DNA of 64,000 bases from contig NZ_MOBK01000002.1 in the NCBI RefSeq assembly GCF_003732265.1, positions 496,001 to 560,000 of the forward strand, in the 5' to 3' direction. Below the pieces are notes generated by a model that did not search any database, had not been told where the DNA came from, and worked only from the letters and a program-made list of their open reading frames with translations. The first letter of the stretch is position 1. The number at the start of each line of letters is the position of its first letter. The position numbers and the translations under genes are program-made. Positions 1 through 8,496 of the stretch are shown here, in pieces. This stretch comes from Pseudomonas brassicacearum. Its GTDB lineage: Bacteria; Pseudomonadota; Gammaproteobacteria; Pseudomonadales; Pseudomonadaceae.

Positions 1-262
1 ATCCCATGTAGTCACCGAATCCCGCCTTGGCGTAGGCGTACACCCCGGAGTCCAGTTCGGGTTTGCGATTGGCCAGGGTCTGGAAGACGAACGCCAGGGT
101 CAGCATGCCGACAGCCGTGATGGCCCAGCCGATCAGCACCGCTCCCGCATCGGCCCGCGCCGCCATGTTCTGCGGCAGCGAGAAAATCCCGCCGCCAATC
201 ATCGACCCCACCACCAAGGCGATCAGTGCGCTCAAGCGTAGCTTTTGCGTGGGTTGTGACAT
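1..262 (-). CDS. ArcD-like arginine/ornithine antiporter, N-terminal part (cut by window edge)
   Basis: The reverse strand reads an ATG at 262 and stays open to the window edge, giving 87 residues that start [20 protein letters not shown]. About 76 of these 87 residues equal the N-terminus of the ArcD encoded divergently at 725, with no gap, including the APC-family first membrane segment with [19 protein letters not shown] Shine-Dalgarno lies about 10 bases upstream of the ATG. The gene is therefore an arcD paralogue in head-to-head orientation with the arc operon. By family it would be an inner-membrane exchanger of basic amino acids. Whether the rest is intact cannot be seen here. Confidence 0.9.
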   Translation of the reverse strand, partial: MSQPTQKLRLSALIALVVGSMIGGGIFSLPQNMAARADAGAVLIGWAITAVGMLTLAFVFQTLANRKPELDSGVYAYAKAGFGDYMG

Positions 263-649
263 TCCTGCATCTCCATTCTTTTCCACAGTCGGCCGGGGGC
301 TGTCATGTTTTTGCAACCTTCACAGGGTTGGCTTAACTAAATAGGTACAGCGTAATAACGTTTATTAGAAAACGCCATTTCGGGACCATTTATTTATAAC
401 CGATCATTCTATGTGCATCAGGGCAAAGAGCGAATTGTTGGATTAATCCTAATAAATGAATTCTGCACTGGAAACGCGTACCAAATATTTGCGGAAACGC
501 CAAAACGAACTAATTTAAAGATCGCCAGCCAAGCTCTCTTATTTCGGATAGCTCTGAGCGAGCGGTCTGGACTAGGCTTCTGCGGCAGTCCGTGTGTGGC
601 CGAAGTAGCATCCAAAAGTCTTTAATTAACAATGGAATGTGCCAATGCA
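263..649. other. Divergent intergenic region between the two arcD-like genes
   Basis: AT-richer than the flanking genes and without a convincing gene. Small open frames near 413-625 lack a plausible ribosome site and run on both strands at once. A near-palindrome TAATAACGTTTATTA lies at about 351-365. TGTCAT at 301-306 followed eight bases later by AA is a weak partial match to the Pseudomonas ArgR half-site TGTCGC-N8-AA. The arcD promoter elements follow at 650-691. Confidence 0.5.
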
Positions 650-691
650 CTGATCTAAGTCAGATGTTCGAACAGCTAACAGAACTACTCT
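650..691 (+). promoter_or_regulatory. Anr (FNR-type) box and -10 of the arc operon
   Basis: CTGATCTAAGTCAG at 650-663 is a near-perfect dyad. Read on the reverse strand it is CTGAC-N4-ATCAG, one base from the TTGAC-N4-ATCAG Anr box I recall for the P. aeruginosa arc operon. A TACTCT -10 element follows at 686-691. A start site at about 698 would put the box centre (656.5) at -41.5, the standard class II FNR position. This predicts induction of the operon at low oxygen. Confidence 0.7.
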
Positions 692-724
692 GTTGTCTCT
701 CTTCTCCTGCACTGGAGTCATGCG

Positions 725-2152
725 ATGTCTGAATCCCCCGGAAAACTGAAACTCGGCGCATTGGTTGCACTGGTAGTCGGCTCAATGATTGGTGGCGGGA
801 TCTTCTCTTTGCCACAAAACATGGCCGCCAGTGCCGACGTTGGCGCGGTCCTGATTGGTTGGGCCATTACCGCCGTCGGCATGCTCACGCTGGCCTTCGT
901 CTTTCAAACCCTGGCCAACCGCAAGCCTGATCTGGATGGCGGGGTGTACGCCTACGCCAAAGCCGGTTTCGGCGACTACATGGGTTTCTCTTCCGCCTGG
1001 GGGTACTGGATCAGTGCCTGGCTGGGCAACGTCGGCTACTTCGTGCTGTTGTTCAGCACCCTCGGTTACTTTTTCCCGATTTTTGGTGAGGGTAATACGG
1101 TCGCAGCCATCATCGGTGCATCGGTGTTGCTCTGGGGTGTGCATTTCCTCGTGTTGCGCGGGATCAAGGAAGCGGCATTCATCAACCTGGTGACCACGGT
1201 CGCCAAGATCGTGCCGCTGGTGCTGTTTGTGTTGATCGCGATTTTCGCCTTCAAACTGGACATCTTCACCGCCGACATCTGGGGCCTGAAAAACCCGGAC
1301 CTGGGCAGCGTGATGAATCAGGTGCGCAAAATGATGCTGGTCACCGTCTGGGTGTTCATCGGCATCGAGGGCGCGAGCATTTTCTCGGCCCGCGCGGAAA
1401 AACGCAGCGACGTGGGTAAAGCCACCGTCATCGGTTTCATCACCGTACTGCTGTTCCTGGTGTTGGTGAACGTGTTGTCCCTGGGGATCATGACCCAACC
1501 GGAACTGGCCAAGCTGCAGAACCCGTCGATGGCGGCAGTGCTCAAGCATGTGGTCGGTGACTGGGGCGCGGTGCTGATCAGCGTCGGTCTGATCATCTCG
1601 CTGCTGGGGGCCTTGCTGTCGTGGGTGCTGCTGTGTGCGGAGATCATGTTCGCCGCCGCCAAGGACCACACCATGCCGGAGTTCCTGCGCAAGGAAAACG
1701 CCAACCACGTGCCGGTCAACGCCCTGTGGCTGACCAACGCGATGGTCCAGCTGTTCCTGATCATCACCCTGTTTTCGGCCAGTACCTACCTGTCGCTGAT
1801 CTACCTCGCCACCTCGATGATCCTGGTGCCTTACCTGTGGTCGGCGGCCTACGCGCTGCTGCTGGCGGTGCGCGGCGAGACTTACGAAAACAATTCGGGC
1901 GAACGCACCAAGGACCTGCTGATCGGCGCCATCGCGGTGATCTACGCGGTCTGGCTGGTCTACGCCGGCGGCACCAAATACCTGCTGCTGTCCGCCCTGC
2001 TCTATGCGCCCGGCGTGATCCTGTTCGCCAAGGCCAAGCGGGAACTGGGCAAACCTGTTTTCACCAACGTCGAGAAGCTGATTTTTGCAGCCGTGATCAT
2101 AGGTGCCGTGGTGGCGGCCTATGGACTGTATTCCGGCTTCCTGACCCTGTAA
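725..2152 (+). CDS. arcD: Arginine/ornithine antiporter ArcD
   Basis: A 475-residue APC-superfamily membrane protein of about a dozen hydrophobic segments. It begins with the [14 protein letters not shown] motif in segment 1 and has the family length. It exchanges external arginine for internal ornithine across the inner membrane, feeding the arginine deiminase pathway without net energy cost. It is first in an operon with arcA (35 bases downstream), arcB and arcC, which settles its assignment over other basic amino-acid exchangers. The promoter at 650-691 predicts Anr control. A divergent paralogue lies directly upstream. Confidence 0.95.
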   Translation: MSESPGKLKLGALVALVVGSMIGGGIFSLPQNMAASADVGAVLIGWAITAVGMLTLAFVFQTLANRKPDLDGGVYAYAKAGFGDYMGFSSAWGYWISAWLGNVGYFVLLFSTLGYFFPIFGEGNTVAAIIGASVLLWGVHFLVLRGIKEAAFINLVTTVAKIVPLVLFVLIAIFAFKLDIFTADIWGLKNPDLGSVMNQVRKMMLVTVWVFIGIEGASIFSARAEKRSDVGKATVIGFITVLLFLVLVNVLSLGIMTQPELAKLQNPSMAAVLKHVVGDWGAVLISVGLIISLLGALLSWVLLCAEIMFAAAKDHTMPEFLRKENANHVPVNALWLTNAMVQLFLIITLFSASTYLSLIYLATSMILVPYLWSAAYALLLAVRGETYENNSGERTKDLLIGAIAVIYAVWLVYAGGTKYLLLSALLYAPGVILFAKAKRELGKPVFTNVEKLIFAAVIIGAVVAAYGLYSGFLTL

Positions 2153-2187
2153 CACCTGAATAATTTGTCATCTGGAGGATCACTGTA

Positions 2188-3444
2188 ATGACCACGGAAA
2201 AAGTTAAGTACGGCGTGCATTCCGAAGCCGGCAAACTGCGCAAAGTCATGGTTTGTTCCCCCGGCCTGGCCCACCAGCGGCTCACCCCGAATAACTGTGA
2301 CGAACTGCTGTTTGATGATGTGCTGTGGGTCGCCCAAGCCAAGCGTGACCACTTCGACTTCGTCACCAAGATGCGCGAACGCGGGATCGACGTTGTAGAA
2401 ATGCACAACCTGCTGACCGACATCGTCGCCATCCCCGAAGCGCTGGACTGGATTCTGGAACGCAAGGTCACCGCCGATTCGGTGGGTTTGGGCCTGATCA
2501 ACGAAGTGAAATCCTGGCTGAAAAGCCTGGAGCCGCGTCATATCGCCGAGTTCCTGATTGGCGGTGTCTCCGCCGATGACCTGCCGGACACCTTCGGTGG
2601 CAAGACCATCCAGATGTTCCGCGACTTCCTCGGCCACTCCAGCTTCATTCTGCCGCCACTGCCAAACACCCAGTTCACGCGCGACACCACGTGCTGGATC
2701 TACGGTGGCGTGACCCTGAACCCGATGTACTGGCCGGCGCGCCGTCAGGAAACACTGCTGACCACCGCCATCTATAAATTCCACCCGCAGTTCACCAACG
2801 CCGAATTCGAGATCTGGTACGGCGACCCGGACGTGGATCACGGCAGCTCCACCCTTGAAGGCGGCGACGTGATGCCAATCGGTAACGGTGTGGTGCTGAT
2901 CGGCATGGGCGAACGTTCGTCCCGTCAGGCCATAGGCCAACTGGCGCTCAACCTGTTCAAGAACAAAGCCGTGGAAAAAGTCATCGTCGCCGGCCTGCCG
3001 AAATCCCGCGCCGCGATGCACCTGGACACCGTGTTCAGCTTCTGCGACCGCGACCTGGTGACCATTTTCCCTGAAGTCGTGAACCAGATCGTCGCCTTCA
3101 CCCTGCGTCCGGACGAGAAAAAACCGGGCGGCATCGACATCCGACGCGAAGACGGCACGTTCCTCGACACCGTAGCCAAGGCCCTCAACCTGAAAGCGTT
3201 GCGGGTCGTCGAAACCGGCGGCAACAGCTTCGCTGCCGAACGCGAACAGTGGGACGACGGCAACAACGTGGTGGCCGTGGAGCCGGGCGTAGTCATCGGC
3301 TACGACCGCAACACCTACACCAATACCTTGCTGCGCAAGGCGGGCATTGAGGTCATCACCATCAGCGCCGGCGAACTGGGCCGTGGACGCGGGGGCGGCC
3401 ACTGCATGACCTGCCCGATCATTCGCGACCCTATCGACTATTAA
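2188..3444 (+). CDS. arcA: Arginine deiminase
   Basis: A 418-residue protein matching the Pseudomonas arginine deiminase family along its whole length. It hydrolyses arginine to citrulline and ammonia, the first step of the pathway. The C-terminal GGGHCMTCP motif places the nucleophilic cysteine at residue 406, as in P. aeruginosa. The [12 protein letters not shown] segment and the [10 protein letters not shown] segment supply the expected active-site aspartate, histidine and glutamate. A TGGAGG Shine-Dalgarno precedes the ATG. It lies second in the arc operon. Confidence 0.98.
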   Translation: MTTEKVKYGVHSEAGKLRKVMVCSPGLAHQRLTPNNCDELLFDDVLWVAQAKRDHFDFVTKMRERGIDVVEMHNLLTDIVAIPEALDWILERKVTADSVGLGLINEVKSWLKSLEPRHIAEFLIGGVSADDLPDTFGGKTIQMFRDFLGHSSFILPPLPNTQFTRDTTCWIYGGVTLNPMYWPARRQETLLTTAIYKFHPQFTNAEFEIWYGDPDVDHGSSTLEGGDVMPIGNGVVLIGMGERSSRQAIGQLALNLFKNKAVEKVIVAGLPKSRAAMHLDTVFSFCDRDLVTIFPEVVNQIVAFTLRPDEKKPGGIDIRREDGTFLDTVAKALNLKALRVVETGGNSFAAEREQWDDGNNVVAVEPGVVIGYDRNTYTNTLLRKAGIEVITISAGELGRGRGGGHCMTCPIIRDPIDY

Positions 3445-3525
3445 TCATTGAGCCCTGGCCGCGGCTGCCTTCTACCCGAAGGCAAGCAGGGCCAGGGGGA
3501 TTACCGACACCTAAGGAGATCCATC

Positions 3526-4536
3526 ATGGCTTTCAACATTCACAACCGTAATTTGCTGAGCCTGGAACACCACACCCCTCGCGAATTGCGTTATCTGCTC
3601 GACCTGTCCCGCGACCTCAAGCGCGCCAAGTACACCGGCACCGAGCAGCAGCACCTCAAAGGCAACAACATCGCGCTGATCTTCGAAAAAACCTCGACCC
3701 GTACCCGTTGCGCCTTCGAAGTCGCCGCTTATGACCAGGGCGCCAACGTCACCTATATCGACCCGAACTCTTCGCAGATCGGCCACAAGGAAAGCATGAA
3801 GGACACCGCCCGCGTGCTGGGCCGCATGTACGACGCCATCGAGTACCGTGGCTTCAAGCAGGAAATCGTCGAGGAACTGGCCAAGTTTGCCGGCGTGCCC
3901 GTGTTCAACGGCCTGACCGATGAATACCACCCGACGCAAATGATCGCCGACGTGCTGACCATGCGTGAGCACGCCGACAAGCCGATCCACGAGATCAGCT
4001 ACGTCTACCTGGGCGACGCCCGCAACAACATGGGCAACTCGCTGCTGCTGATCGGCGCCAAGCTGGGCATGGACGTGCGTATCTGCGCGCCGAAAGCACT
4101 GTGGCCGCTGGATGATCTGGTTGAGCGCTGCCACAAATATGCGGAAGAAAGTGGCGCGCGCATCACCCTGACCGAAGACACCAAAGCCGCGGTCAAAGGC
4201 GTGGACTTCATCCACACCGACGTCTGGGTTTCGATGGGCGAACCGGTCGAAGCCTGGGCTGAACGTATCCAGCAACTGCTGCCGTATCAGGTCAACGCCG
4301 AACTGATGAAAGCCACCGGCAACCCACGCACCAAGTTCATGCACTGCCTGCCGGCCTTCCACAACAGTGACACCAAGATCGGCAAGCAGATTGCCGAGCA
4401 GTACCCGAACCTGAAGAACGGCATCGAAGTGACCGATGACGTGTTCGAGTCGCCGGCCTGCATCGCCTTCGAGCAAGCGGAAAACCGCATGCACACCATC
4501 AAGGCGATCCTGGTGTCGACCCTGGCTGACCTTTAA
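3526..4536 (+). CDS. arcB: Ornithine carbamoyltransferase, catabolic
   Basis: A 336-residue protein beginning [16 protein letters not shown]. The ATG at 3526 is chosen over an upstream in-frame start because it follows a TAAGGAG Shine-Dalgarno at 3512-3518 and matches the family N-terminus. It phosphorolyses citrulline to ornithine and carbamoyl phosphate. The carbamoyl-phosphate loop STRTR is at residues 57-61, and the HCLPAFH motif is near the C-terminus. Operon position between arcA and arcC indicates the catabolic enzyme, not biosynthetic ArgF. Confidence 0.97.
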   Translation: MAFNIHNRNLLSLEHHTPRELRYLLDLSRDLKRAKYTGTEQQHLKGNNIALIFEKTSTRTRCAFEVAAYDQGANVTYIDPNSSQIGHKESMKDTARVLGRMYDAIEYRGFKQEIVEELAKFAGVPVFNGLTDEYHPTQMIADVLTMREHADKPIHEISYVYLGDARNNMGNSLLLIGAKLGMDVRICAPKALWPLDDLVERCHKYAEESGARITLTEDTKAAVKGVDFIHTDVWVSMGEPVEAWAERIQQLLPYQVNAELMKATGNPRTKFMHCLPAFHNSDTKIGKQIAEQYPNLKNGIEVTDDVFESPACIAFEQAENRMHTIKAILVSTLADL

Positions 4537-4620
4537 CGGCGCACCCGGCTCCCACATTGGTCCGGGTTTCACAGGGATACCGAGTTGCTCGCAACCTCTT
4601 TGATTGGAAGGATTGCCATT

Positions 4621-5550
4621 ATGCGTATCGTCGTAGCTCTGGGCGGTAACGCCCTGCTCCGCCGTGGTGAACCCATGACCGCGGACAACCAGCGCGCCAA
4701 CATCCGGATCGCCACCGAACAAATCGCCAAGATCCATGCCGGCAACCAACTGGTGATCGCCCACGGCAATGGCCCGCAGGTCGGCCTGTTGTCGCTGCAA
4801 GCCGCGGCCTACACCTCGGTGTCGCCTTATCCGCTGGACGTGCTCGGTGCCGAAACCGAAGGCATGATCGGCTACATCATCGAACAGGAACTGGGCAACC
4901 TGCTGGACTTCGAAGTGCCCTTCGCCACTCTGCTCACCCAGGTCGAAGTCGACGCAAACGACCCGGCGTTCCAGAACCCCACCAAACCGATCGGCCCGGT
5001 GTACGCCAAGGCCGAAGCAGAAAAACTCGCAGCCGAAAAAGGCTGGGCAATTGCCCCGGACGGCGACAAATATCGTCGTGTGGTGGCCAGCCCGAAACCG
5101 AAACGCATTTTCGAAATCCGTCCGATCAAATGGCTGCTGGAAAAAGGCAGCATCGTGATCTGCGCCGGCGGTGGCGGCATCCCGACCATGTACACCGCCC
5201 CCGGCAAGCTGGAAGGCGTTGAAGCGGTGATCGATAAAGACCTGTGCTCGGCGCTGCTGGCCGAACAACTGGAAGCCGATATCCTGGTGATCGCTACCGA
5301 CGTCAGTGCCGCGTTCATCGATTACGGCAAGCCAACCCAGAAAGCCATCGGCCAGGCTCACCCGGACGAAATGGAAAAACTCGGCTTCGCCGCAGGCTCC
5401 ATGGGACCGAAGGTTCAGGCCGCCTGCGAGTTCGCCCGCCACACTGGAAAAACCGCGGTAATCGGTTCACTCTCGGACATTGAAGCGATCGTCCAGGGCA
5501 AGGCAGGTACGCGCATCAGCACGGCGAAACCTGGCATTACTTACTTGTAG
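4621..5550 (+). CDS. arcC: Carbamate kinase
   Basis: A 309-residue amino-acid-kinase-family protein starting [18 protein letters not shown]. It transfers phosphate from carbamoyl phosphate to ADP, giving ATP, carbon dioxide and ammonia, the energy-yielding last step of the arc pathway. The GGNAL nucleotide loop and the CAGGGGIP motif are both present and the length is typical. The ATG at 4621 is preferred to an earlier in-frame start because it matches family length and follows a GGAAGG Shine-Dalgarno. Confidence 0.97.
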   Translation: MRIVVALGGNALLRRGEPMTADNQRANIRIATEQIAKIHAGNQLVIAHGNGPQVGLLSLQAAAYTSVSPYPLDVLGAETEGMIGYIIEQELGNLLDFEVPFATLLTQVEVDANDPAFQNPTKPIGPVYAKAEAEKLAAEKGWAIAPDGDKYRRVVASPKPKRIFEIRPIKWLLEKGSIVICAGGGGIPTMYTAPGKLEGVEAVIDKDLCSALLAEQLEADILVIATDVSAAFIDYGKPTQKAIGQAHPDEMEKLGFAAGSMGPKVQAACEFARHTGKTAVIGSLSDIEAIVQGKAGTRISTAKPGITYL

Positions 5551-5562
5551 GGAGAGACGTCT

Positions 5563-5925
5563 ATGGCACAGTTTGAACCGGGTCACTTGCACATCGAGCG
5601 TCACGCGCTGACCGACGATGATGTCAGCTACAACATTCACCTGGACTATGAAGTCAGCAAGAATCCCAAAGGGGAAAAAGGCATTCAATTCACCATGCAT
5701 GGCAGCATTCAGGGCAAGGACATGAAAGAGACCTTCTTCCTGCCCAAGGTCGAGGCCTATAACTTTGCCAGCAACGTGACGAAAATTGCCGAGCAGTACG
5801 GCATTCCAAAGACACACAGCCAGATTGGTTCGGTTCACAAGCATTACGATCTGATGTTTGAAGACATTCGCGTGCAGCTCGACATGAAATCCGGCGACCC
5901 GGTAGACCTCGAGAAATTCGAATAA
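5563..5925 (+). CDS. Small conserved protein downstream of arcC (DUF5064-like)
   Basis: A 120-residue soluble, mildly acidic protein starting MAQFEPGHLHIERHALTDDD. It has no signal peptide or membrane segment. It begins 12 bases after the arcC stop behind GGAGAG, so it is very probably cotranscribed with the arc genes. From memory it resembles the Pseudomonas family DUF5064, whose function is unknown. Position suggests a link to arginine fermentation or low-oxygen growth, but this is inference from context only. Confidence 0.8.
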   Translation: MAQFEPGHLHIERHALTDDDVSYNIHLDYEVSKNPKGEKGIQFTMHGSIQGKDMKETFFLPKVEAYNFASNVTKIAEQYGIPKTHSQIGSVHKHYDLMFEDIRVQLDMKSGDPVDLEKFE

Positions 5926-5938
5926 CCCACGCCCCCCC

Positions 5939-6033
5939 TGTAGGAGTGAGCCTGCTCGCGATAGCGGACTGATATTCACCATGGATGTCGACTGATGCAC
6001 CGCTATCGCCGGCAAGCCGGTCTCACTCCTACA
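5939..6033. repeat. REP-type inverted pair
   Basis: Two facing arms, TGTAGGAGTGAGCCTGCTCG on the left and its inverted counterpart ending CTCACTCCTACA on the right, are separated by about 30 bases. The arms are diverged from the GTGGGAGCGGGCTTGCTC subtype found elsewhere in the window, being built on GTAGGAGTGAGC. Confidence 0.85.
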
Positions 6034-6134
6034 AGGGATAGGTGTAGGCCCTGAAATCCTGAGCCGGATTTCACCTTCCCCGCCCGCCAAGGCATACTTG
6101 CGCCCCTCCGCACTCCAGAACCAAAAACCGCCCC

Positions 6135-7643
6135 ATGCGTATCCACGTCAGCTTCATCGACCGCGTCGGCATTACCCAGGAAGTCCTGGCCCTGCTCGGT
6201 GGGCGCAATCTCAATCTGGATGCGGTGGAAATGGTCCCGCCCAACGTTTACATCGATGCCCCGACCTTGAGCCCCGAAGTCCTCGAAGAGCTGCGCGATG
6301 CGCTGTTCAGCGTGCGTGGCGTGCAAGCGGTGACGGTGGTCGACATCCTTCCCGGCCAGCGCCGACACCTGCAACTCGACGCCTTGCTCGCCGCCATGAC
6401 CGACCCGGTACTGGCCCTGGACAGTGCCGGCAAAGTGCTGCTGGCCAACCCGGCATTGATTGCGTTGTACGGGCGCGAACCGGCGGGTGAAAGCATCGCT
6501 GATCTGTTTGCCGACCCGGCGCTGCTCGACACCCTTCTTGAACAGGGCTTTCGCTTGCCGCTGCGGGAAATCACGGTCAACGGCCAGACCTTGCTGCTGG
6601 ACGCGACGCCAATCACCGACGCGGGTGCCCTGCTGACCCTGTATCAACCCAACCGCATCGGCGAACGCCTTTCGGCGCTGCACCATGACCACGCCGAGGG
6701 GTTCGATGCACTGCTCGGCGAGTCGCCGGTGATCCGCACCCTCAAGGCGCGCGCCCAACGGGTCGCGGCTCTTGATGCGCCATTGCTGATTCAGGGTGAA
6801 ACCGGCACCGGCAAGGAGTTGGTCGCCCGGGCTTGCCACGCCATCAGCGCCCGGCACAGTTCGCCATTTCTGGCGTTGAACTGCGCGGCATTGCCGGAGA
6901 ACCTCGCCGAAAGTGAACTGTTCGGCTATGCCCCCGGTGCCTTTACCGGCGCGCAACGGGGCGGCAAACCGGGGCTGATGGAACTGGCCAACCAGGGCAC
7001 GGTGTTTCTCGATGAAATCGGTGAGATGTCGCCGTACTTGCAGGCGAAACTGCTGCGTTTTCTCAATGACGGCAGCTTCCGCCGGGTCGGCGGTGATCGT
7101 GAGGTCAAGGTCAATGTGCGGATCCTCAGCGCGACCCACCGCGACCTGGAAAAAATGGTCAGCGAAGGCAGCTTCCGCGAAGACCTGTTTTACCGCCTCA
7201 ACGTCCTCAACGTTGAAGTCCCGCCGCTGCGCGAACGTGGCCAAGACATCCTGTTGCTCGCCCGCTATTTCATGCAGCAAGCCTGCGCGCAAATCCAGCG
7301 CCCGGTTTGTCGCCTGGCGCCGGGTACCTACCCGGCATTGCTGGGCAATCGCTGGCCGGGCAACGTGCGGCAATTGCAGAACGTGATTTTCCGCGCCGCG
7401 GCGATTTGCGAAAGCACGCTGGTCGACATCGGCGACCTCGACATCGCCGGCACCTCGGTGGCACGCCAGAGCGACAGCGATGTCGACAGCCTGGAGCAGG
7501 CGATGGAAGCGTTCGAGAAAACCCTGCTGGAAAAACTCTACGTCAGCTACCCCTCCACCCGCCAACTGGCCACCCGCCTGCAAACGTCCCACACGGCGAT
7601 TGCCCATCGGCTGCGCAAGTACGGCATTCCCAACAAGCCCTGA
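6135..7643 (+). CDS. gcsR: TyrR/GcsR-type sigma-54 enhancer-binding regulator of glycine cleavage
   Basis: A 502-residue regulator. An ACT-like domain occupies residues about 1-75 and a PAS domain about 80-185. The AAA+ sigma-54 interaction domain spans about 195-430, with Walker A GETGTGKE at 221-228 and an intact GAFTGA loop at 268-273. A TyrR-type helix-turn-helix ends the protein (STRQLATRLQTSHTAIAHRL). It faces the gcvH-gcvP-sdaA-gcvT operon, as P. aeruginosa GcsR does, and three GcsR-like sites plus a -24/-12 promoter lie between them. By homology it activates the operon in response to glycine. PhhR, the aromatic amino-acid paralogue, is the alternative, but context favours GcsR. Confidence 0.88.
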   Translation: MRIHVSFIDRVGITQEVLALLGGRNLNLDAVEMVPPNVYIDAPTLSPEVLEELRDALFSVRGVQAVTVVDILPGQRRHLQLDALLAAMTDPVLALDSAGKVLLANPALIALYGREPAGESIADLFADPALLDTLLEQGFRLPLREITVNGQTLLLDATPITDAGALLTLYQPNRIGERLSALHHDHAEGFDALLGESPVIRTLKARAQRVAALDAPLLIQGETGTGKELVARACHAISARHSSPFLALNCAALPENLAESELFGYAPGAFTGAQRGGKPGLMELANQGTVFLDEIGEMSPYLQAKLLRFLNDGSFRRVGGDREVKVNVRILSATHRDLEKMVSEGSFREDLFYRLNVLNVEVPPLRERGQDILLLARYFMQQACAQIQRPVCRLAPGTYPALLGNRWPGNVRQLQNVIFRAAAICESTLVDIGDLDIAGTSVARQSDSDVDSLEQAMEAFEKTLLEKLYVSYPSTRQLATRLQTSHTAIAHRLRKYGIPNKP

Positions 7644-7683
7644 GCTTAGGGTTGAACCACAACCCACAAACACCACAAAACCA

Positions 7684-7775
7684 ATGTGGGAGCGGGCTTG
7701 CTCGCGAAGGCGTAGTGTCAGGCAGCAATGAGGGTGACTGACCCACCGCTTTCGCGAGCAAGCCCGCTCCCACAT
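7684..7775. repeat. REP inverted pair
   Basis: Left arm begins ATGTGGGAGCGGGCTTGCTC and right arm ends with its inverted complement, separated by about 45 bases. Located between gcsR and the gcv promoter region, so it could terminate or stabilise gcsR mRNA. Confidence 0.9.
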
Positions 7776-7819
7776 AGGGTGTGGTGTGCTGAAGACCCCA
7801 CTCAAAAACGACCTCCATC

Positions 7820-7837
7820 TGTACTGAAAGCGCTACA
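7820..7837 (-). promoter_or_regulatory. Putative GcsR site 1
   Basis: TGTACTGAAAGCGCTACA. On the reverse strand the first half TGTAGCG matches the reported GcsR consensus TGTAACG-N4-CGTTCCG at six of seven positions. The second half (CAGTACA) is poor. It lies one base from site 2. Confidence 0.55.
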
Positions 7838-7838
7838 G

Positions 7839-7856
7839 CGGAACGATATCGCTACA
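7839..7856 (-). promoter_or_regulatory. Putative GcsR site 2 (best match)
   Basis: CGGAACGATATCGCTACA. The reverse strand reads TGTAGCG-ATAT-CGTTCCG, one base from the TGTAACG-N4-CGTTCCG consensus recalled for P. aeruginosa GcsR. It is about 155 bases upstream of the -24/-12 promoter, a normal enhancer distance. Confidence 0.75.
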
Positions 7857-7919
7857 CCCCTCCCCGATCACGGCTGTGCAAGGCTTTGATCCACCTCGGC
7901 TTTCTTCCCCGACTTTGTC

Positions 7920-7937
7920 CGTATCGATTTCGCTACA
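7920..7937 (-). promoter_or_regulatory. Putative GcsR site 3
   Basis: CGTATCGATTTCGCTACA. The reverse strand reads TGTAGCG-AAAT-CGATACG, sharing one half-site exactly with sites 1 and 2. It is 81 bases downstream of site 2. Confidence 0.65.
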
Positions 7938-8002
7938 GCTGGCGAATTCCGCCGCCCCGAAAAACACACCAAGCTACTGATAAATAAAGATAAAACCAAC
8001 AT

Positions 8003-8018
8003 TGGCCGTGTTCTTGCT
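8003..8018 (+). promoter_or_regulatory. Sigma-54 -24/-12 promoter of the gcv operon
   Basis: TGGCCGTGTTCTTGCT carries the invariant GG (8004-8005) and GC (8016-8017) exactly ten bases apart, close to the TGGCAC-N5-TTGCW consensus. Transcription would start near 8029, giving a leader of about 72 bases before gcvH. The upstream activator with an intact GAFTGA loop and the enhancer-like sites support it. Confidence 0.8.
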
Positions 8019-8100
8019 ATGTAGTCCGTCATAACAGGGCTCTTTTGCCCAAGCATTCAATAGCGTCCACCAGACGAGTCTGGCCCCCTTAGGAGTTCTC

Positions 8101-8484
8101 ATGAGCGATTTGCGTTTTACTGAAGATCACGAATGGCTGCGCACCGAAGCTGACGGCAGCGTTACTGTCGGCATCACCGCTTTCGCACAGAACGCCTTGG
8201 GCGACGTGGTTTTCGTACAACTGCCTGAGCTGCAGTCCTACGACAAAGGCGCTGAAGCCGCCACCGTGGAATCGGTAAAAGCCGCCAGCGGCGTGTACAT
8301 GCCACTCGACGGCGAAGTGCTGGAAGTCAACCCGGCACTCGACAGCAGCCCTGAACTGGTCAACGAAGATCCGCTGGGCGAAGGCTGGTTCTTCCGCTTC
8401 CAGCCAAGCGACGCCTCTGCCGTCGCCAAACTGCTGGACCAGGACGCCTACGACCGCCTGATCAAAGCCCAAGCCGACGCCTGA
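8101..8484 (+). CDS. gcvH: Glycine cleavage system H protein
   Basis: A 127-residue lipoyl carrier protein that shuttles the aminomethyl group between the P, T and L proteins in the cytoplasm. The lipoylated lysine lies in ESVKAAS at residue 60. It follows an AGGAG Shine-Dalgarno and is the first gene of the gcv operon. Being controlled by the adjacent activator and grouped with serine dehydratase, it is probably the catabolic set (gcvH2-like in P. aeruginosa naming), not the housekeeping copy. Confidence 0.96.
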   Translation: MSDLRFTEDHEWLRTEADGSVTVGITAFAQNALGDVVFVQLPELQSYDKGAEAATVESVKAASGVYMPLDGEVLEVNPALDSSPELVNEDPLGEGWFFRFQPSDASAVAKLLDQDAYDRLIKAQADA

Positions 8485-8496
8485 GGAGCAACCGAC

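Noticed and set aside
413..625. Overlapping small open frames on both strands upstream of arcD
   Set aside because: Two frames on opposite strands over the same bases, no ribosome site, AT-rich intergenic composition.
8029..8100. Glycine riboswitch in the gcvH leader
   Set aside because: The predicted leader is only about 72 bases, too short for the tandem glycine aptamer, and no aptamer pattern was seen. Control is better explained by the sigma-54 system.
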